This document shows positions 29,061-37,574 of a stretch of DNA of 64,000 nucleotides, in pieces. Numbering within the stretch: the stretch's first letter is position 1; each line of letters begins with the position of its first letter. Source of the DNA: Duganella aceris (GTDB lineage Bacteria > Pseudomonadota > Gammaproteobacteria > Burkholderiales > Burkholderiaceae_D). The notes beneath the pieces are model-generated. The model was not told the origin of the DNA. It made no database searches and saw only the letters and a list, made by a program, of their open reading frames with translations. The DNA lies in contig NZ_JAADJT010000002.1 in NCBI RefSeq assembly GCF_011090165.1, positions 521,220-585,219 of the forward strand, written 5' to 3'. Position numbers and translations under genes: made by a program.

Positions 29061-30335
29061 ATGAAAAAAACTATTTATATCGTTATCGCGCTGCTGGCGT
29101 TGGCTGTCATCGGCAACCTGTTCTGGACCGGCGACGATGTCGGCCCGGCGCCGAGCGTCACCGCCACGCTGGCGCCGGAACAGAAGATCGCCCGCGGCGC
29201 CTACCTGGCCAAGGCCGGCGACTGCATGGCTTGCCACACCACGCGCGGCGGCCAGCAATACGCCGGCGGCCGCGCGCTGCAAACGCCGTTCGGCAGCGTG
29301 GTCTCGCCGAACATCACCTCCGACCGCGACACCGGCATCGGCGGCTGGAGTGCGGACGAATTCTGGCGCGCGCTGCACAACGGCAAATCGCGGGATGGCC
29401 GGCTGCTGTATCCGGCGTTCCCCTACACCAATTACACCCGCATCACGCGCGACGACGCCGACGCGCTGTACGCCTACTTCCAGTCGGTGCCGGCGGTGCG
29501 GCAGGCCAACCTGCCGCACCAACTGCGCTTCCCGTACAACCAGCAATTCATGCTGGCGGCGTGGCGCGCGCTGTACTTCAAGCCGGCGGTGTTCCGCGAA
29601 GACAGCAAGCAGTCGGTGGACTGGAACCGGGGCGCCTACCTGGTGCAGGGACTGGGGCATTGCAGCGCCTGCCACAGCGCCCGCAACCAGTTGGGCGCGA
29701 GCGACGGCGAAGGCTTGTCGGGCGGCCTGATCCCGGTGCTGGGCTGGTACGCGCCGTCGTTGAACGCCAACGCCGAGGCGGGACTGGGCGAATGGCTGCA
29801 GCCGCACATCGCGCAACTGTTGAAGACCGGCGTCTCGCCGCGCGCGACGGTGTTCGGGCCGATGGCCGAGGTGGTGCGGGAAAGCCTGCAATATCTGAGC
29901 GATGCCGACATCAACGCGATGGCGGTCTACCTGAAAGCGCTGCCGAGCGAAGGCGGCAAGTCGGATTATGAACGGGAGAAGGCGCCGGAAGCGGTGGCCT
30001 TCCTCGCGGCCGGGGCCAAGCTGTACGACAAGCACTGCGTCGATTGCCACGGCGCCGGCGGCGCCGGCCTGCCGCCGGGCTATCCGCCGCTGGCGGGCAA
30101 CCGGGCGTTGACGATGGAGCAGGCGGTGAACCCGATCCGCATCGTGCTCAACGGCGGCTTCGCGCCAGGCACGGCGGGCAATCCGCGTCCGTACAGCATG
30201 CCGCCGTTCAGCCACACGCTGAGCGACATCGAGGTGGCGCAAGTGGTGTCCTACCTGCGCAGCGCCTGGGGCAACAACGCCCCGCCGGTGACCGGCAACG
30301 ACGTCAACCGCTACCGCGCCATCCCGCTGGATTAG
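29061..30335 (+). CDS. Triheme cytochrome c, alcohol/gluconate dehydrogenase cytochrome-subunit type
   Basis: This 424-residue protein is anchored by an N-terminal hydrophobic segment (KKTIYIVIALLALAVIGNLF). It carries three heme motifs: CMACH (about residue 56), CSACH (about 203) and CVDCH (about 325), each followed by the expected VSPNITSD, GLIPVLGWYAPSL and MPPFSHTLSD patterns of membrane-dehydrogenase cytochrome subunits. Such subunits pass electrons from periplasmic dehydrogenases to ubiquinone. ATG 29061 is preferred because AAGGGGTGG lies 9 bases upstream. The stop is immediately followed by palindrome element 2. Confidence 0.9.
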   Translation: MKKTIYIVIALLALAVIGNLFWTGDDVGPAPSVTATLAPEQKIARGAYLAKAGDCMACHTTRGGQQYAGGRALQTPFGSVVSPNITSDRDTGIGGWSADEFWRALHNGKSRDGRLLYPAFPYTNYTRITRDDADALYAYFQSVPAVRQANLPHQLRFPYNQQFMLAAWRALYFKPAVFREDSKQSVDWNRGAYLVQGLGHCSACHSARNQLGASDGEGLSGGLIPVLGWYAPSLNANAEAGLGEWLQPHIAQLLKTGVSPRATVFGPMAEVVRESLQYLSDADINAMAVYLKALPSEGGKSDYEREKAPEAVAFLAAGAKLYDKHCVDCHGAGGAGLPPGYPPLAGNRALTMEQAVNPIRIVLNGGFAPGTAGNPRPYSMPPFSHTLSDIEVAQVVSYLRSAWGNNAPPVTGNDVNRYRAIPLD

Positions 30336-30337
30336 AC

Positions 30338-30423
30338 CGGTGTCAGTGCCGACATTCGGACACGAGTTGAGCCGTAGCTGCCGTTACGGCTCAGCTCGTG
30401 TCCGAATGTCGGCACTGACACCG
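30338..30423. repeat. Long palindrome, element 2, invading the 3' end of a HAD gene
   Basis: Two 29-base perfect arms (30338-30366 and 30395-30423) enclose an inner hairpin (GAGCCGTA at 30369-30376 with TACGGCTC at 30385-30392). The outer arm shares the CCGG-GTCAG start and the GGACACGAG end with element 1 at 20817, while the middle differs. The right arm encodes the last codons and the stop of the HAD phosphatase. It lies directly after the stop codon of the triheme cytochrome gene. Confidence 0.85.
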
Positions 30424-31100
30424 ATGCTGTGGAGGCTGGCGGCCTCGTAGGTCGGGATCGCGGTGGAGTCGTTGGGCAGGCGGTCGGGATTGAACCAGCA
30501 GCTGTCGATGCCGTAGCGGTTGGCGCCGAGGATGTCGGCGTCCAGCCGGTCGCCGATGATGATCGTTTCGTCCTTGGCGTAGTCGCCGGCCATCCGCATC
30601 GCATAGTCGAAGAAGCGGACGTCGGGCTTGGCGTGGCCGCACGCTTCGGATGTGGCGACGAAGGAAATGTACGGCGCCAGCCCCGAGCTGGCGATGCGCC
30701 GCTTCTGGATCGCTTCGACGCCGTTGGTGATGATGCCGACCTTGCCGCGCGCCGCCAGCGCTTCGCACAGCGCCATCGCACCATCGAGCAGCACCACCGT
30801 GTCCGGCAGCGACTCCAGGTACAGACTGCTGGCGGCCTCGGCATCGAGCGCGATCTCGTTGGCGGCGAAGGTCTTGCGGAAGCGCTCCACCTTCAGGAAA
30901 TCCTTGCTGACGCTGCCGGTTTCGAAGGCGCGCCACAACACCACGTTGATCGCCTGGTATTGCAGGAAAATCCCCTCCACCTCGCCAAGGAAACCCAGCG
31001 TCCGCATGGTCCGCACGAACGACAGTTTTTCGGACGCCTTGAAGTCCAACAGCGTATCGTCCAGATCCAGCAGGAACAGCTTGTACTTGGCCAGCATCAT
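30384..31100 (-). CDS. HAD-superfamily phosphatase, YjjG-like pyrimidine nucleotidase
   Basis: This 238-residue cytoplasmic phosphohydrolase has HAD motif I LLDLDDTLLDF, motif II GIITNGVEA, motif III KPDVRFF and motif IV IIIGDRLDADILGA. The helical cap is the YjjG kind (noncanonical nucleoside 5'-monophosphates in characterised members). The start at 31100 overlaps the stop of the PilT-like gene (ATGA). The C-terminal residues GVSADIRTRAEP and the stop are encoded by the right arm of palindrome element 2, so the natural end has been replaced or extended. Confidence 0.87.
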   Translation of the reverse strand: MMLAKYKLFLLDLDDTLLDFKASEKLSFVRTMRTLGFLGEVEGIFLQYQAINVVLWRAFETGSVSKDFLKVERFRKTFAANEIALDAEAASSLYLESLPDTVVLLDGAMALCEALAARGKVGIITNGVEAIQKRRIASSGLAPYISFVATSEACGHAKPDVRFFDYAMRMAGDYAKDETIIIGDRLDADILGANRYGIDSCWFNPDRLPNDSTAIPTYEAASLHSIGVSADIRTRAEP

Positions 31101-32215
31101 TGCTCCGCGAAGCCGATGCGGTCGGTGGTGGCGTTGCGCGCGTCTTCGATGGCGATCTTGCCGTCGGCCAGCAGCGCGCGCAGCGAGGCGTTCATCGTGT
31201 GGCAGCCCTCGCCCGGCTTGTTCTCCATCCACGACCGCAGCGACGACACCTGGCCGCCGGCGATCATCGCGGTCACGTCGGGATGGCTGGTCAGGCACTC
31301 GGTGGCCAGATAGTAGCGCTCGCCCTGCAGCGACGGCAGCAGCGCCTGGCACAGCACGCCGCGCAAGGCGTGCGCCAGCGCCTGGGCCTGCGCTTCGCTG
31401 TTGCCCAGCAGCCGCAGCATCTTTTGCAGCCCGAGCTCGGTCGAGCGCGCGTGCAGCGAGGCCAGCACCAGCGGACCGGATTCGGCCAGCGCCAGCGCTT
31501 CCTGCGCCGTCTGCGCGTCGCGGATCTCGCCGATGACGATCACGTCCGGCCGCTCGCGCAGCGCGTCCAGCGCGCCCAGGTAGAAGCTCTCGACGTCGCC
31601 GTCGAAGCCGACCTCGCGCTGGGTGATCACGCATTGGCGCTGCGGGATCAGCGTCTCGACCGGATCCTCGATCGTGATGATGTGGCCGGAGCGATGCTTG
31701 TTGATCTCGTCCAGCATCGAGGCGATCGTGGTCGACTTGCCTTGGCAGGTGTCGCCGATGATCAGCACCAGGCCGCTGGTGAGCTTGGCGAAGTTCTGCT
31801 CGTGCTGGCGCAACCCCAGCTTGGCCAGCGCCAGCGGTTCCTTCGGAAAGCGGCGGATCACGCAGCCGAGCCGCTTCTTGCCCTGGAAGGTGAAGCAGTT
31901 GGCGCGGATGCGGGCGGTGTGCAGGTCGACCGCGCGGTCGAAGGCGCGGTCCTGGATCCGCTCGGCCCAGTTCGGCTCGACCACCTCGAAAAACTCCTGC
32001 AACTCCTCGCGCGTGATCGGCGAATCGGTGACCGCCACCAAGCCCTTCGGCTGGCGCAGCATCAGCGGGCTGTTCTGATGAATCAGGATGTCGCTGAAGA
32101 TCAGCTTGGAATTCAGCAGGTGCAGGATCTGCTCGACGAGCGTGCCGAAGACCGGGTGGTCTTCGTTCTCGATATAGCTCAGGGTGCGTATTTGCGACGA
32201 CTGGTAATTTTCCAT
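31097..32215 (-). CDS. Orphan PilT/PilU-like ATPase
   Basis: This 372-residue type IV pilus retraction-like ATPase has a Walker A of GDTCQGKSTT (PilT proteins have GPTGSGKST), an Asp box IITIEDPVE, a Walker B VIVIGEIRDAQT and a His box LASLHARST. No other pilus gene is nearby. The deviations in Walker A keep the GxxxxGKS core, so it may still bind ATP. It overlaps the HAD gene by 4 bases, an unusual coupling. A TATAAT lies upstream on the minus strand at 32262-32257, with a poor -35. Confidence 0.85.
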   Translation of the reverse strand: MENYQSSQIRTLSYIENEDHPVFGTLVEQILHLLNSKLIFSDILIHQNSPLMLRQPKGLVAVTDSPITREELQEFFEVVEPNWAERIQDRAFDRAVDLHTARIRANCFTFQGKKRLGCVIRRFPKEPLALAKLGLRQHEQNFAKLTSGLVLIIGDTCQGKSTTIASMLDEINKHRSGHIITIEDPVETLIPQRQCVITQREVGFDGDVESFYLGALDALRERPDVIVIGEIRDAQTAQEALALAESGPLVLASLHARSTELGLQKMLRLLGNSEAQAQALAHALRGVLCQALLPSLQGERYYLATECLTSHPDVTAMIAGGQVSSLRSWMENKPGEGCHTMNASLRALLADGKIAIEDARNATTDRIGFAEQ

Positions 32216-32256
32216 CTGTACTCTGCTCTCCGTGGCTCGGTGTGACTCCTCGGTCG

Positions 32257-32262
32257 ATTATA
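32257..32262 (-). promoter_or_regulatory. -10 box upstream of the PilT-like gene
   Basis: A TATAAT on the minus strand lies about 42 bases before ATG 32215, within the short gap after the truncated rlmI-like gene. The -35 region (TTTCGA at 17 bases) is a weak match. Confidence 0.4.
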
Positions 32263-32290
32263 AGAGAAAAATTGCATCGTCGAAACTATT

Positions 32291-32935
32291 TCAGCTGCGG
32301 ACCTTGGGGTATTTGAAGCCGGTGCGCAAGTCCATGCTGAAGCGTTGTTTTCCTTCCGTGACCACCACGTGATCCGGCGGTTCCTCGCCGGCCAGAGGGC
32401 GGTAGAACACCGGCAGGCCCTCGCCTTTGCGGATCAGGTCGTCGCAGCGTTCGTAGACGTTGGGGCAGCCGGTCTCGGCCAGCAGTGCCTGCACGATCGG
32501 GATCTTCCAGGCGTCGACGCCGGCCGACTGGAACTGGCAGATCAGATAACCCTGCACGCCACCCCAGCTGTCGACCAGCAGGCCGGACAGGCCGTCCTCG
32601 TCGCCGCGCACCACCGGCACCAGGTCGTTCGGGCCGGCCGCGCGCACGCTGGCGGCGCGCTTGGCCACGGCGGCCTTGACGCGGCGCTTCATCATGGCGT
32701 GGTCGATCGGCTCGTCTTCCTTGTAGGTCCAGATGCGGGCGCTGATTTGCGACTTGGCGTTGTAGGCGGCGCGGCCGATGAACTGGCGCGACGAGGTCTG
32801 CACGATGGCGGTGGCGCCGGGCTTGTTCTTTTCCTGCGGCTTGCCGTCGACCTTGTCGATCGCCGAGGCGTAGATCAGGGGGTCGCCGGCCAGCAGGCTC
32901 TTTTCCTTGCCCTGTTTGATGGTGATGATAAGCAT
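32291..32935 (-). pseudogene. RlmI-like 23S rRNA cytosine methyltransferase, truncated
   Basis: This 214-residue product matches only the N-terminal half of RlmI-type m5C methyltransferases: the PUA domain (SLLAGDPLIYASAID) and the linker domain (DEDGLSGLLVDSWGG, CQFQSAGVD). It stops right after FSMDLRTGFKYP, where the family continues with the TGFYLDQR-like motif and the Rossmann methyltransferase domain (full length about 390). No SAM-binding sequence follows in the 75 bases before the next gene. The frame is otherwise clean, so it is either a recent deletion or a stand-alone PUA protein. Start ATG 32935 matches the family. Confidence 0.7.
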
Positions 32936-33098
32936 GTGATTCCAGTAGGTCGTTGTAGCCCGCATGATACCTCATGCGCCGCTGGTTCCCGGCTGGGCGC
33001 ATTCCAGGCCGCCCAGTGTGCAGTTCGTCGCAGCCGGGTTTCGCCGGGCGCGGCGAGTCCGTAGACTCCCTATCCATACACTAACGAAGGAGAGCAAT

Positions 33099-33881
33099 AT
33101 GACCCAGCCAGCCACCCGCCGCATCCTGCGCACCCTGTTCCTTGCCGCCGGCCTGTTGGCGCTCGCGGCGCCGATCAACGTCGTCAACGCCGGGCCATTG
33201 AGCTGGCTCGGCGGCGGCGAGCGGGTCCAGGGCAACGGCAAGATCGTCAAGCAGAACCGCGACGTGGGCCGCTTCAGCGCGCTGGCCACCAGCGTCGGCG
33301 GCAACGTCGAGATCCGCATGGGCGCGACGGAAAGCGTCAGCGTCGAGTCCGACGACAACATCGTGCCGCTGATCGAAACGGTGGTCGAGGGCGGCACGCT
33401 GCGCATCCGGCCGGTGCGCAAGGACATGAACCTGGACACCCGCAACATGAAAATCGTGGTGCAGGTGCGGACCCTGGACAAGATTTCGGTGGCGGGGTCG
33501 GGCTCGGTCGACGCCAACCAGTTGCGGGTCGAGAATCTGGCGGTCAATGTCGGCGGTTCGGGTTCGATCAATCTGCGCGACATCCAGAGTGAATCGGTGA
33601 CGGTGGCGCTGGGTGGCAGCGGTGATCTAAAGGCCAGCGGCAATACCGAGCGCATGCAGGTGTCGATCGGTGGCTCGGGCCGGGTGCAGGCGGAGCATCT
33701 GGCGGCGCGCACGGCGGCGGTCAGCATCGGCGGGTCGGGCCAGGCGACGGTGTGGGCGGCGAAGTCGCTGAACCTGAGCGTAGCGGGTTCGGGCGACATC
33801 GCCTATTACGGCGATCCGTCGGTGAGCAAGAGCGTGGTTGGCTCGGGCACGATAAAGCGGTTGGGCGGTTCGCCGCAGTAA
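33099..33881 (+). CDS. Exported GIN-domain (DUF2807) protein
   Basis: This 260-residue protein has a signal peptide (residues 1-31, ending NVVNA-GP) and a repetitive beta-helix body with recurring VGGSGS, LGGSGD and IGGSGR turns, as in the head-GIN (DUF2807) family of envelope-associated or adhesin-like proteins. GAAGGAGAG precedes ATG 33099. Function is unknown. It is divergent from the rlmI fragment, whose start lies 163 bases away; the gap holds no other signal I can name. Confidence 0.82.
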   Translation: MTQPATRRILRTLFLAAGLLALAAPINVVNAGPLSWLGGGERVQGNGKIVKQNRDVGRFSALATSVGGNVEIRMGATESVSVESDDNIVPLIETVVEGGTLRIRPVRKDMNLDTRNMKIVVQVRTLDKISVAGSGSVDANQLRVENLAVNVGGSGSINLRDIQSESVTVALGGSGDLKASGNTERMQVSIGGSGRVQAEHLAARTAAVSIGGSGQATVWAAKSLNLSVAGSGDIAYYGDPSVSKSVVGSGTIKRLGGSPQ

Positions 33882-33900
33882 GCGGCGCCGCGCCGCATGG

Positions 33901-34083
33901 TCACTTGCCGGCGCGTTTGCGTTTGCGCTTGGGCGTCAGGGTCATGGCGTTCACCCAGGCATCAGTCCACTGCCGGGTGTTCTTCGCCGCCTCGCGCTTG
34001 ACCGCCGCCGTGGCCTGCGCGCGGGCGGTGCCGGCGACGCGGTTGGCGGCGCTGAGAAACGCGCTCATAAACGGATTTTTCAT
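33901..34083 (-). CDS. Small basic protein of unknown function
   Basis: This 60-residue basic protein has a helical N-terminal half (MSAFLSAANRVAGTARAQAT) and a Lys/Arg tail (PKRKRKRAGK). GAGGTGA lies 7 bases before ATG 34083, and the composition suggests a nucleic-acid-binding or nucleoid peptide, which is only a guess. I recognise no family. It lies 17 bases from the convergent GIN-domain gene. Confidence 0.55.
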   Translation of the reverse strand: MKNPFMSAFLSAANRVAGTARAQATAAVKREAAKNTRQWTDAWVNAMTLTPKRKRKRAGK

Positions 34084-34182
34084 GATGTCACCTCATTTGT
34101 GGATGCAGAGCCATCATGACTAAGCGAGCGCCGCCAAGCCATAGGAGAACAGCGGCGACGCTTGTAGGAGCAAGGCTGGCGA

Positions 34183-35199
34183 TCAGCCTTCGGCGGGCTT
34201 GCCGCCCTTGACCAGCGATTTGATCCAAGCCTGCAGCTGCTCCGAATCGGCCGAGGATATTTGCTCGGAGACGTCCACCGAAGCAGAGTCACTGCTGATA
34301 AGCTCTTGTAAGAGGTTTCGCAACGCGATCGTGCGTCCTTCTTGCAGCCCTTCTTGCAGTCCTTCTCGTCGCCCCTCTTGTCGCCCCTCTTGCCGTCCCT
34401 CTTGCCGTCCTTCCTCTCGCCCCTTGGCACGGCCTCTTTCGATGGCTTCGTATTCCAACAGGTCTTCGTAACGTTTGAATTTTTTATCGAATAACATGGT
34501 CGGCTCCTCCTCTAAATTTATACTAGTCTCGCTAAATTCCTCCTGCAAGGTCATCCCTAGCCAACGCGTAAGAGTGTCCCGCGCCGCGCGCATGTCCGGC
34601 GCGCTCATCCGCTCGGTGAACAAACCTAAAGCGGTACGCATTTCGGCATCGGTGCGGGAACGCATCAAGCGAAACAAGATCGCCACCACATTGCCTTGCT
34701 GGTCGGAGCAACCGCGGTGGTGCTGATCGATCAGCAGATATTGTTGCTGCGCTTGCAGATGCTGCAGCCCATCGGGCGCCGGCAACATCAATTCCGCCAA
34801 CGCCGTGGCGGCATGCCAGGGGCTGCGGCCTCGGTACAGCACGATCGGGAGCACCGGCGGCAGCTTGCCGTGTTTGCTCAGCCTGCGCTGCGCCACCAGA
34901 TCCTGGTACAGCAGGCCGACATACACCTGCATCCGCAACGCCATCCACCGGTCCGGCCGCGTCTGAAATTCGAGCAGGATGTAGACATAGACCCAATCCC
35001 CGCCAATTCGTGCGCGCCAGACGACGTCGTCATGGCGCGTCGTGCCGTGGTCGCTCGCATAGCTGGCGTTCACGCGTTCGAACGCGTCGACCTCCAACCG
35101 CCGCGCCCACTCGCCGCTCAGGAAGCCTGCCAGAAGGTCGCGCACGATCTCGGGATGTGCGAAGAGCTGCTTGTAAAGTGTGTCGCTGTTGGCTTTCAT
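34183..35199 (-). CDS. Rpn/YhgA-like recombination-promoting nuclease family protein
   Basis: This 338-residue protein belongs to the Rpn family of PD-(D/E)xK transposase-related nucleases. The N terminus SDTLYKQLFAHPEIVRDLLAGF and the core WVYVYILLEFQTRPDRWMALRM (Glu-x-Gln active-site pattern), then LPPVLPIVLYRG, are typical. Near residue 265-295 a charged tract repeats EGRQ/EGRR/EGLQ about seven times and would be helical. A final segment ends in VKGGKPAEG. The open frame continues upstream, but ATG 35199 begins the conserved region. A role in RecA-independent recombination or defence is known for relatives; none is shown here. Confidence 0.85.
   Translation of the reverse strand: MKANSDTLYKQLFAHPEIVRDLLAGFLSGEWARRLEVDAFERVNASYASDHGTTRHDDVVWRARIGGDWVYVYILLEFQTRPDRWMALRMQVYVGLLYQDLVAQRRLSKHGKLPPVLPIVLYRGRSPWHAATALAELMLPAPDGLQHLQAQQQYLLIDQHHRGCSDQQGNVVAILFRLMRSRTDAEMRTALGLFTERMSAPDMRAARDTLTRWLGMTLQEEFSETSINLEEEPTMLFDKKFKRYEDLLEYEAIERGRAKGREEGRQEGRQEGRQEGRREGLQEGLQEGRTIALRNLLQELISSDSASVDVSEQISSADSEQLQAWIKSLVKGGKPAEG
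34335..34425. repeat. 12-bp tandem repeat inside the Rpn gene
   Basis: About seven imperfect 12-base units encode the tetrapeptide EGR-Q/R or EGLQ on the minus strand. Units are close enough to slip, so copy number may vary between strains. Tracts of this kind at the C-terminal side are common in this family. Confidence 0.7.
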
Positions 35200-35274
35200 G
35201 CAAAATATTCTAGCGTTCGGCCCCGTTGACGGGTACGCTTGCCTCAACAAGACAATAACTTTGGGGAGAAATAC

Positions 35275-36555
35275 TTGAACGTCACGACCTCGTCCATCCG
35301 CCGCGCCTTCGCGCTGCCCGTTCTGTTGCTGGCCTGCGCCGCCGCCCACGCCGCCCCCGTCATCGCCGTCAAAGCCGCCCACATGGTCGATGTGCGCAGC
35401 GGCGCGCTGGTCGACAACGCGGTGGTGTTGATCAGCGGCGAACGCATCACCGCCGCCGGCGCCAACCTCGCCATCCCGCAAGGCGCCGACATCATCGACC
35501 TCGGCAACAAGACCCTGCTCCCCGGCCTGATCGACACCCACACCCACATCACCGGCAATCCGGAAGACGCCGGCTACAGTATCGTCGCCATCTCGATTCC
35601 GCGCATGGCGCTGGCCGGCGCCAGGAACGCGCTGACCACACTGCGCGCCGGCTTCACCAGCATCCGCGACGTCGGCGCCGACGGCTATGCCGACATCGCG
35701 CTGCGCGACGCCATCAACAACGGCGATGTGCCCGGCCCGCGCATCGCCGCCTCCGGCCCGCCGCTCGGCATCACCGGCGGCCATTGCGACGACACCATGC
35801 ACGCGCCGCAATACAAAGCGACCTCGCTCGGCGTCGCCGACGGCGTCGACGAGGCGCTCAAGGTCACCCGCCGCAACATCAAATACGGCGCCGACGTCAT
35901 CAAGATCTGCGCCACCGGCGGCGTGCTGTCCTTCGGCGACGATCCGCGCACCTCGCAATACACGCTGGAGGAATTGAAGGCCATCATCGGCGACGCCCAC
36001 CGCCTCGGCCGCAAGGCCGCCGCCCACGCCCACGGCGGCGACGGCATCAAGCTGTCGGTGCTGGCCGGGATCGATTCGATCGAACACGGCTCCTACATCG
36101 ACGACGAGGGCATCAAGCTGATGAAGGAGCACAAGACCTACCTGGTGCCGACCCTGTACCTGGGCGACTGGCTGATCGAGAACGCCGAGGCGATCAAGCT
36201 GCCCCAGCCGCTGCTGGACAAAGCCAAGGTGGTACTGCCGCTGGCGCGCGTCAACATCGGCCGCGCCATCAAGGCCGGCGTGCCGATCGCCTTCGGCACC
36301 GACGCCGCCGTCTACCCGCACGGCCTGAACGCGCGCGAGTTCGCGGTGCTGGTCAAGCTGGGCATGACACCGATCCAGGCGATCCGCACCGCGACGCTGA
36401 ACGCCAGCGACCTGCTCGGCTGGACCGACAAGGTAGGCACCATCGAAGCCGGCAAGTTCGCCGATCTGATCGCCGTCGACGGCGAGCCCTTGAAGGATGT
36501 GAAGGTGCTGGAGCGGGTCCAGTGGGTGATGAAAGGCGGCGCAGTGGTCAAGTAA
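35275..36555 (+). CDS. Exported amidohydrolase-family metal-dependent hydrolase
   Basis: This 426-residue protein of the amidohydrolase superfamily (Xaa-Pro dipeptidase-like group) has metal-binding HTH in [10 protein letters not shown], a Lys in [13 protein letters not shown] that could be carbamylated, His in [11 protein letters not shown] and SIEHGSYID, and the catalytic Asp in [14 protein letters not shown] signal peptide ([20 protein letters not shown]) places it in the periplasm. The start is TTG 35275 with GGGGAGAAA 6 bases upstream; an earlier in-frame TTG at 35239 lacks such a site. Substrate is unknown; cyclic imides or peptides are usual in relatives. Confidence 0.85.
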   Translation: MNVTTSSIRRAFALPVLLLACAAAHAAPVIAVKAAHMVDVRSGALVDNAVVLISGERITAAGANLAIPQGADIIDLGNKTLLPGLIDTHTHITGNPEDAGYSIVAISIPRMALAGARNALTTLRAGFTSIRDVGADGYADIALRDAINNGDVPGPRIAASGPPLGITGGHCDDTMHAPQYKATSLGVADGVDEALKVTRRNIKYGADVIKICATGGVLSFGDDPRTSQYTLEELKAIIGDAHRLGRKAAAHAHGGDGIKLSVLAGIDSIEHGSYIDDEGIKLMKEHKTYLVPTLYLGDWLIENAEAIKLPQPLLDKAKVVLPLARVNIGRAIKAGVPIAFGTDAAVYPHGLNAREFAVLVKLGMTPIQAIRTATLNASDLLGWTDKVGTIEAGKFADLIAVDGEPLKDVKVLERVQWVMKGGAVVK

Positions 36556-36566
36556 GACCGCCCGGC

Positions 36567-37004
36567 CTATCGGGGAGTGTAGTTCAGCGGCTTCACCGTC
36601 ACCTGCAGCGTGACGGTGTCGTTGAGCTTGCCTTTTTTGCGGAACATCAGCGTGACCGGGATCGAGTCGCCCGGCCTCAACTGGCGCTTCAGGTCCATCA
36701 GCATGATGTGATAGCCGCCCGCCGCCAGATCGACCGGCAACCCGGCCGGCAGGTCGATCGCCTCGACCGGATGCATGCGCATCATCTGGCCTTCCATCTT
36801 CATCTGATGGATTTCGGCCGTGCCGGCCACGCTGGAACTCACCGTCACCAGCTGCGTATCCTGGCTCGACGTCAGGCGCATGAACAGGCCACTGGCCTTG
36901 GCCGACGGCACGGTGGCGCGTATCCACGCGTCGCGCACATCGACCTGGGCCAGCGCCAGCGGCGCGGCGGCCGCCAACAATGCGGCAAGAAGGATGGTTT
37001 TCAT
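36567..37004 (-). CDS. Periplasmic copper chaperone PCu(A)C
   Basis: This 145-residue protein has a signal peptide (MKTILLAALLAAAAPLALA-Q) and a PCu(A)C domain: DAWIRATVPSAKASGLFM, then H-x-M in AEIHQMKMEGQMMRM, and HIMLMDLKRQL. The H(M)x-H-x-M ligands bind Cu(I) for delivery to cytochrome oxidase. It is convergent with the amidohydrolase (11-base gap) and downstream of yaeQ (14-base gap). No cox gene is nearby. Confidence 0.9.
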   Translation of the reverse strand: MKTILLAALLAAAAPLALAQVDVRDAWIRATVPSAKASGLFMRLTSSQDTQLVTVSSSVAGTAEIHQMKMEGQMMRMHPVEAIDLPAGLPVDLAAGGYHIMLMDLKRQLRPGDSIPVTLMFRKKGKLNDTVTLQVTVKPLNYTPR

Positions 37005-37018
37005 CCGCCGATTATAGA

Positions 37019-37561
37019 TCAGCGCTCGGCCTTCAGCGTCTCGCGGCCGACTTCCACCGTGGTGACGCCGTCGGTCAGCCAGATCTGGCCGTCCTGGATC
37101 GTGCATTGTAGCTGCATCGAGCGCTGCGCCATCTTGGCCAGCTGCTCGGTGGCTTCCGAGTCCAGGTTGATCACGGTCAGGTTCTTGCAGCGCTCGACCT
37201 TGTTGGCCAGCGCCTTCCACCAGATGTGGCTGGTGGCCGAGTAGCTGTACACCACCACGTGCTCGGAACGGCCGCAGGCCTTCAGGATCACCTTCTCGTC
37301 CGGCTGGCCGACCTCGATCGACAGCTCGATGGCGCCGGTCAAATCCTTCTGCCACAGGTCCGGCTCCTCGACGTCGAACAGGCCCTTGGTGAAGGTCAGC
37401 GCTTCGTTGGCGTGGATCGCGAAGGCGATCAGGCGCACCATCATGCGTTCGTCGGTTTCGGACGGATGACGCGCCAGGGTCAGCGCCTGGGTTTCGTAGA
37501 AATTGCGGTCCATGTCCGCAATTTGTAAATCAGCTTTGTAGATTGTTGCTTTGAGGGCCAT
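37019..37561 (-). CDS. yaeQ: YaeQ family protein
   Basis: This 180-residue protein begins MALKATIYKADLQIADMDRNFY, the family signature, and has a PD-(D/E)xK-like core (EEPDLWQKDLTGAIELSIEVGQPDE with VVVYSYS). The function of YaeQ is unsettled; E. coli yaeQ was described as compensating for RfaH loss. It lies between purU (13 bases) and the copper chaperone (14 bases), probably one transcript. Confidence 0.92.
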   Translation of the reverse strand: MALKATIYKADLQIADMDRNFYETQALTLARHPSETDERMMVRLIAFAIHANEALTFTKGLFDVEEPDLWQKDLTGAIELSIEVGQPDEKVILKACGRSEHVVVYSYSATSHIWWKALANKVERCKNLTVINLDSEATEQLAKMAQRSMQLQCTIQDGQIWLTDGVTTVEVGRETLKAER

Positions 37562-37574
37562 CTGGATTCCGGGG

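Noticed and set aside
34335..34425. CRISPR-like array
   Set aside because: The units are 12 bases, contiguous and in frame inside a protein gene; there are no spacers or cas genes.
34183..36927. Continuous 914-codon minus-strand frame running from the Rpn gene through the amidohydrolase region
   Set aside because: Only the part from ATG 35199 matches the Rpn family; the upstream part is antisense to the amidohydrolase on the plus strand.
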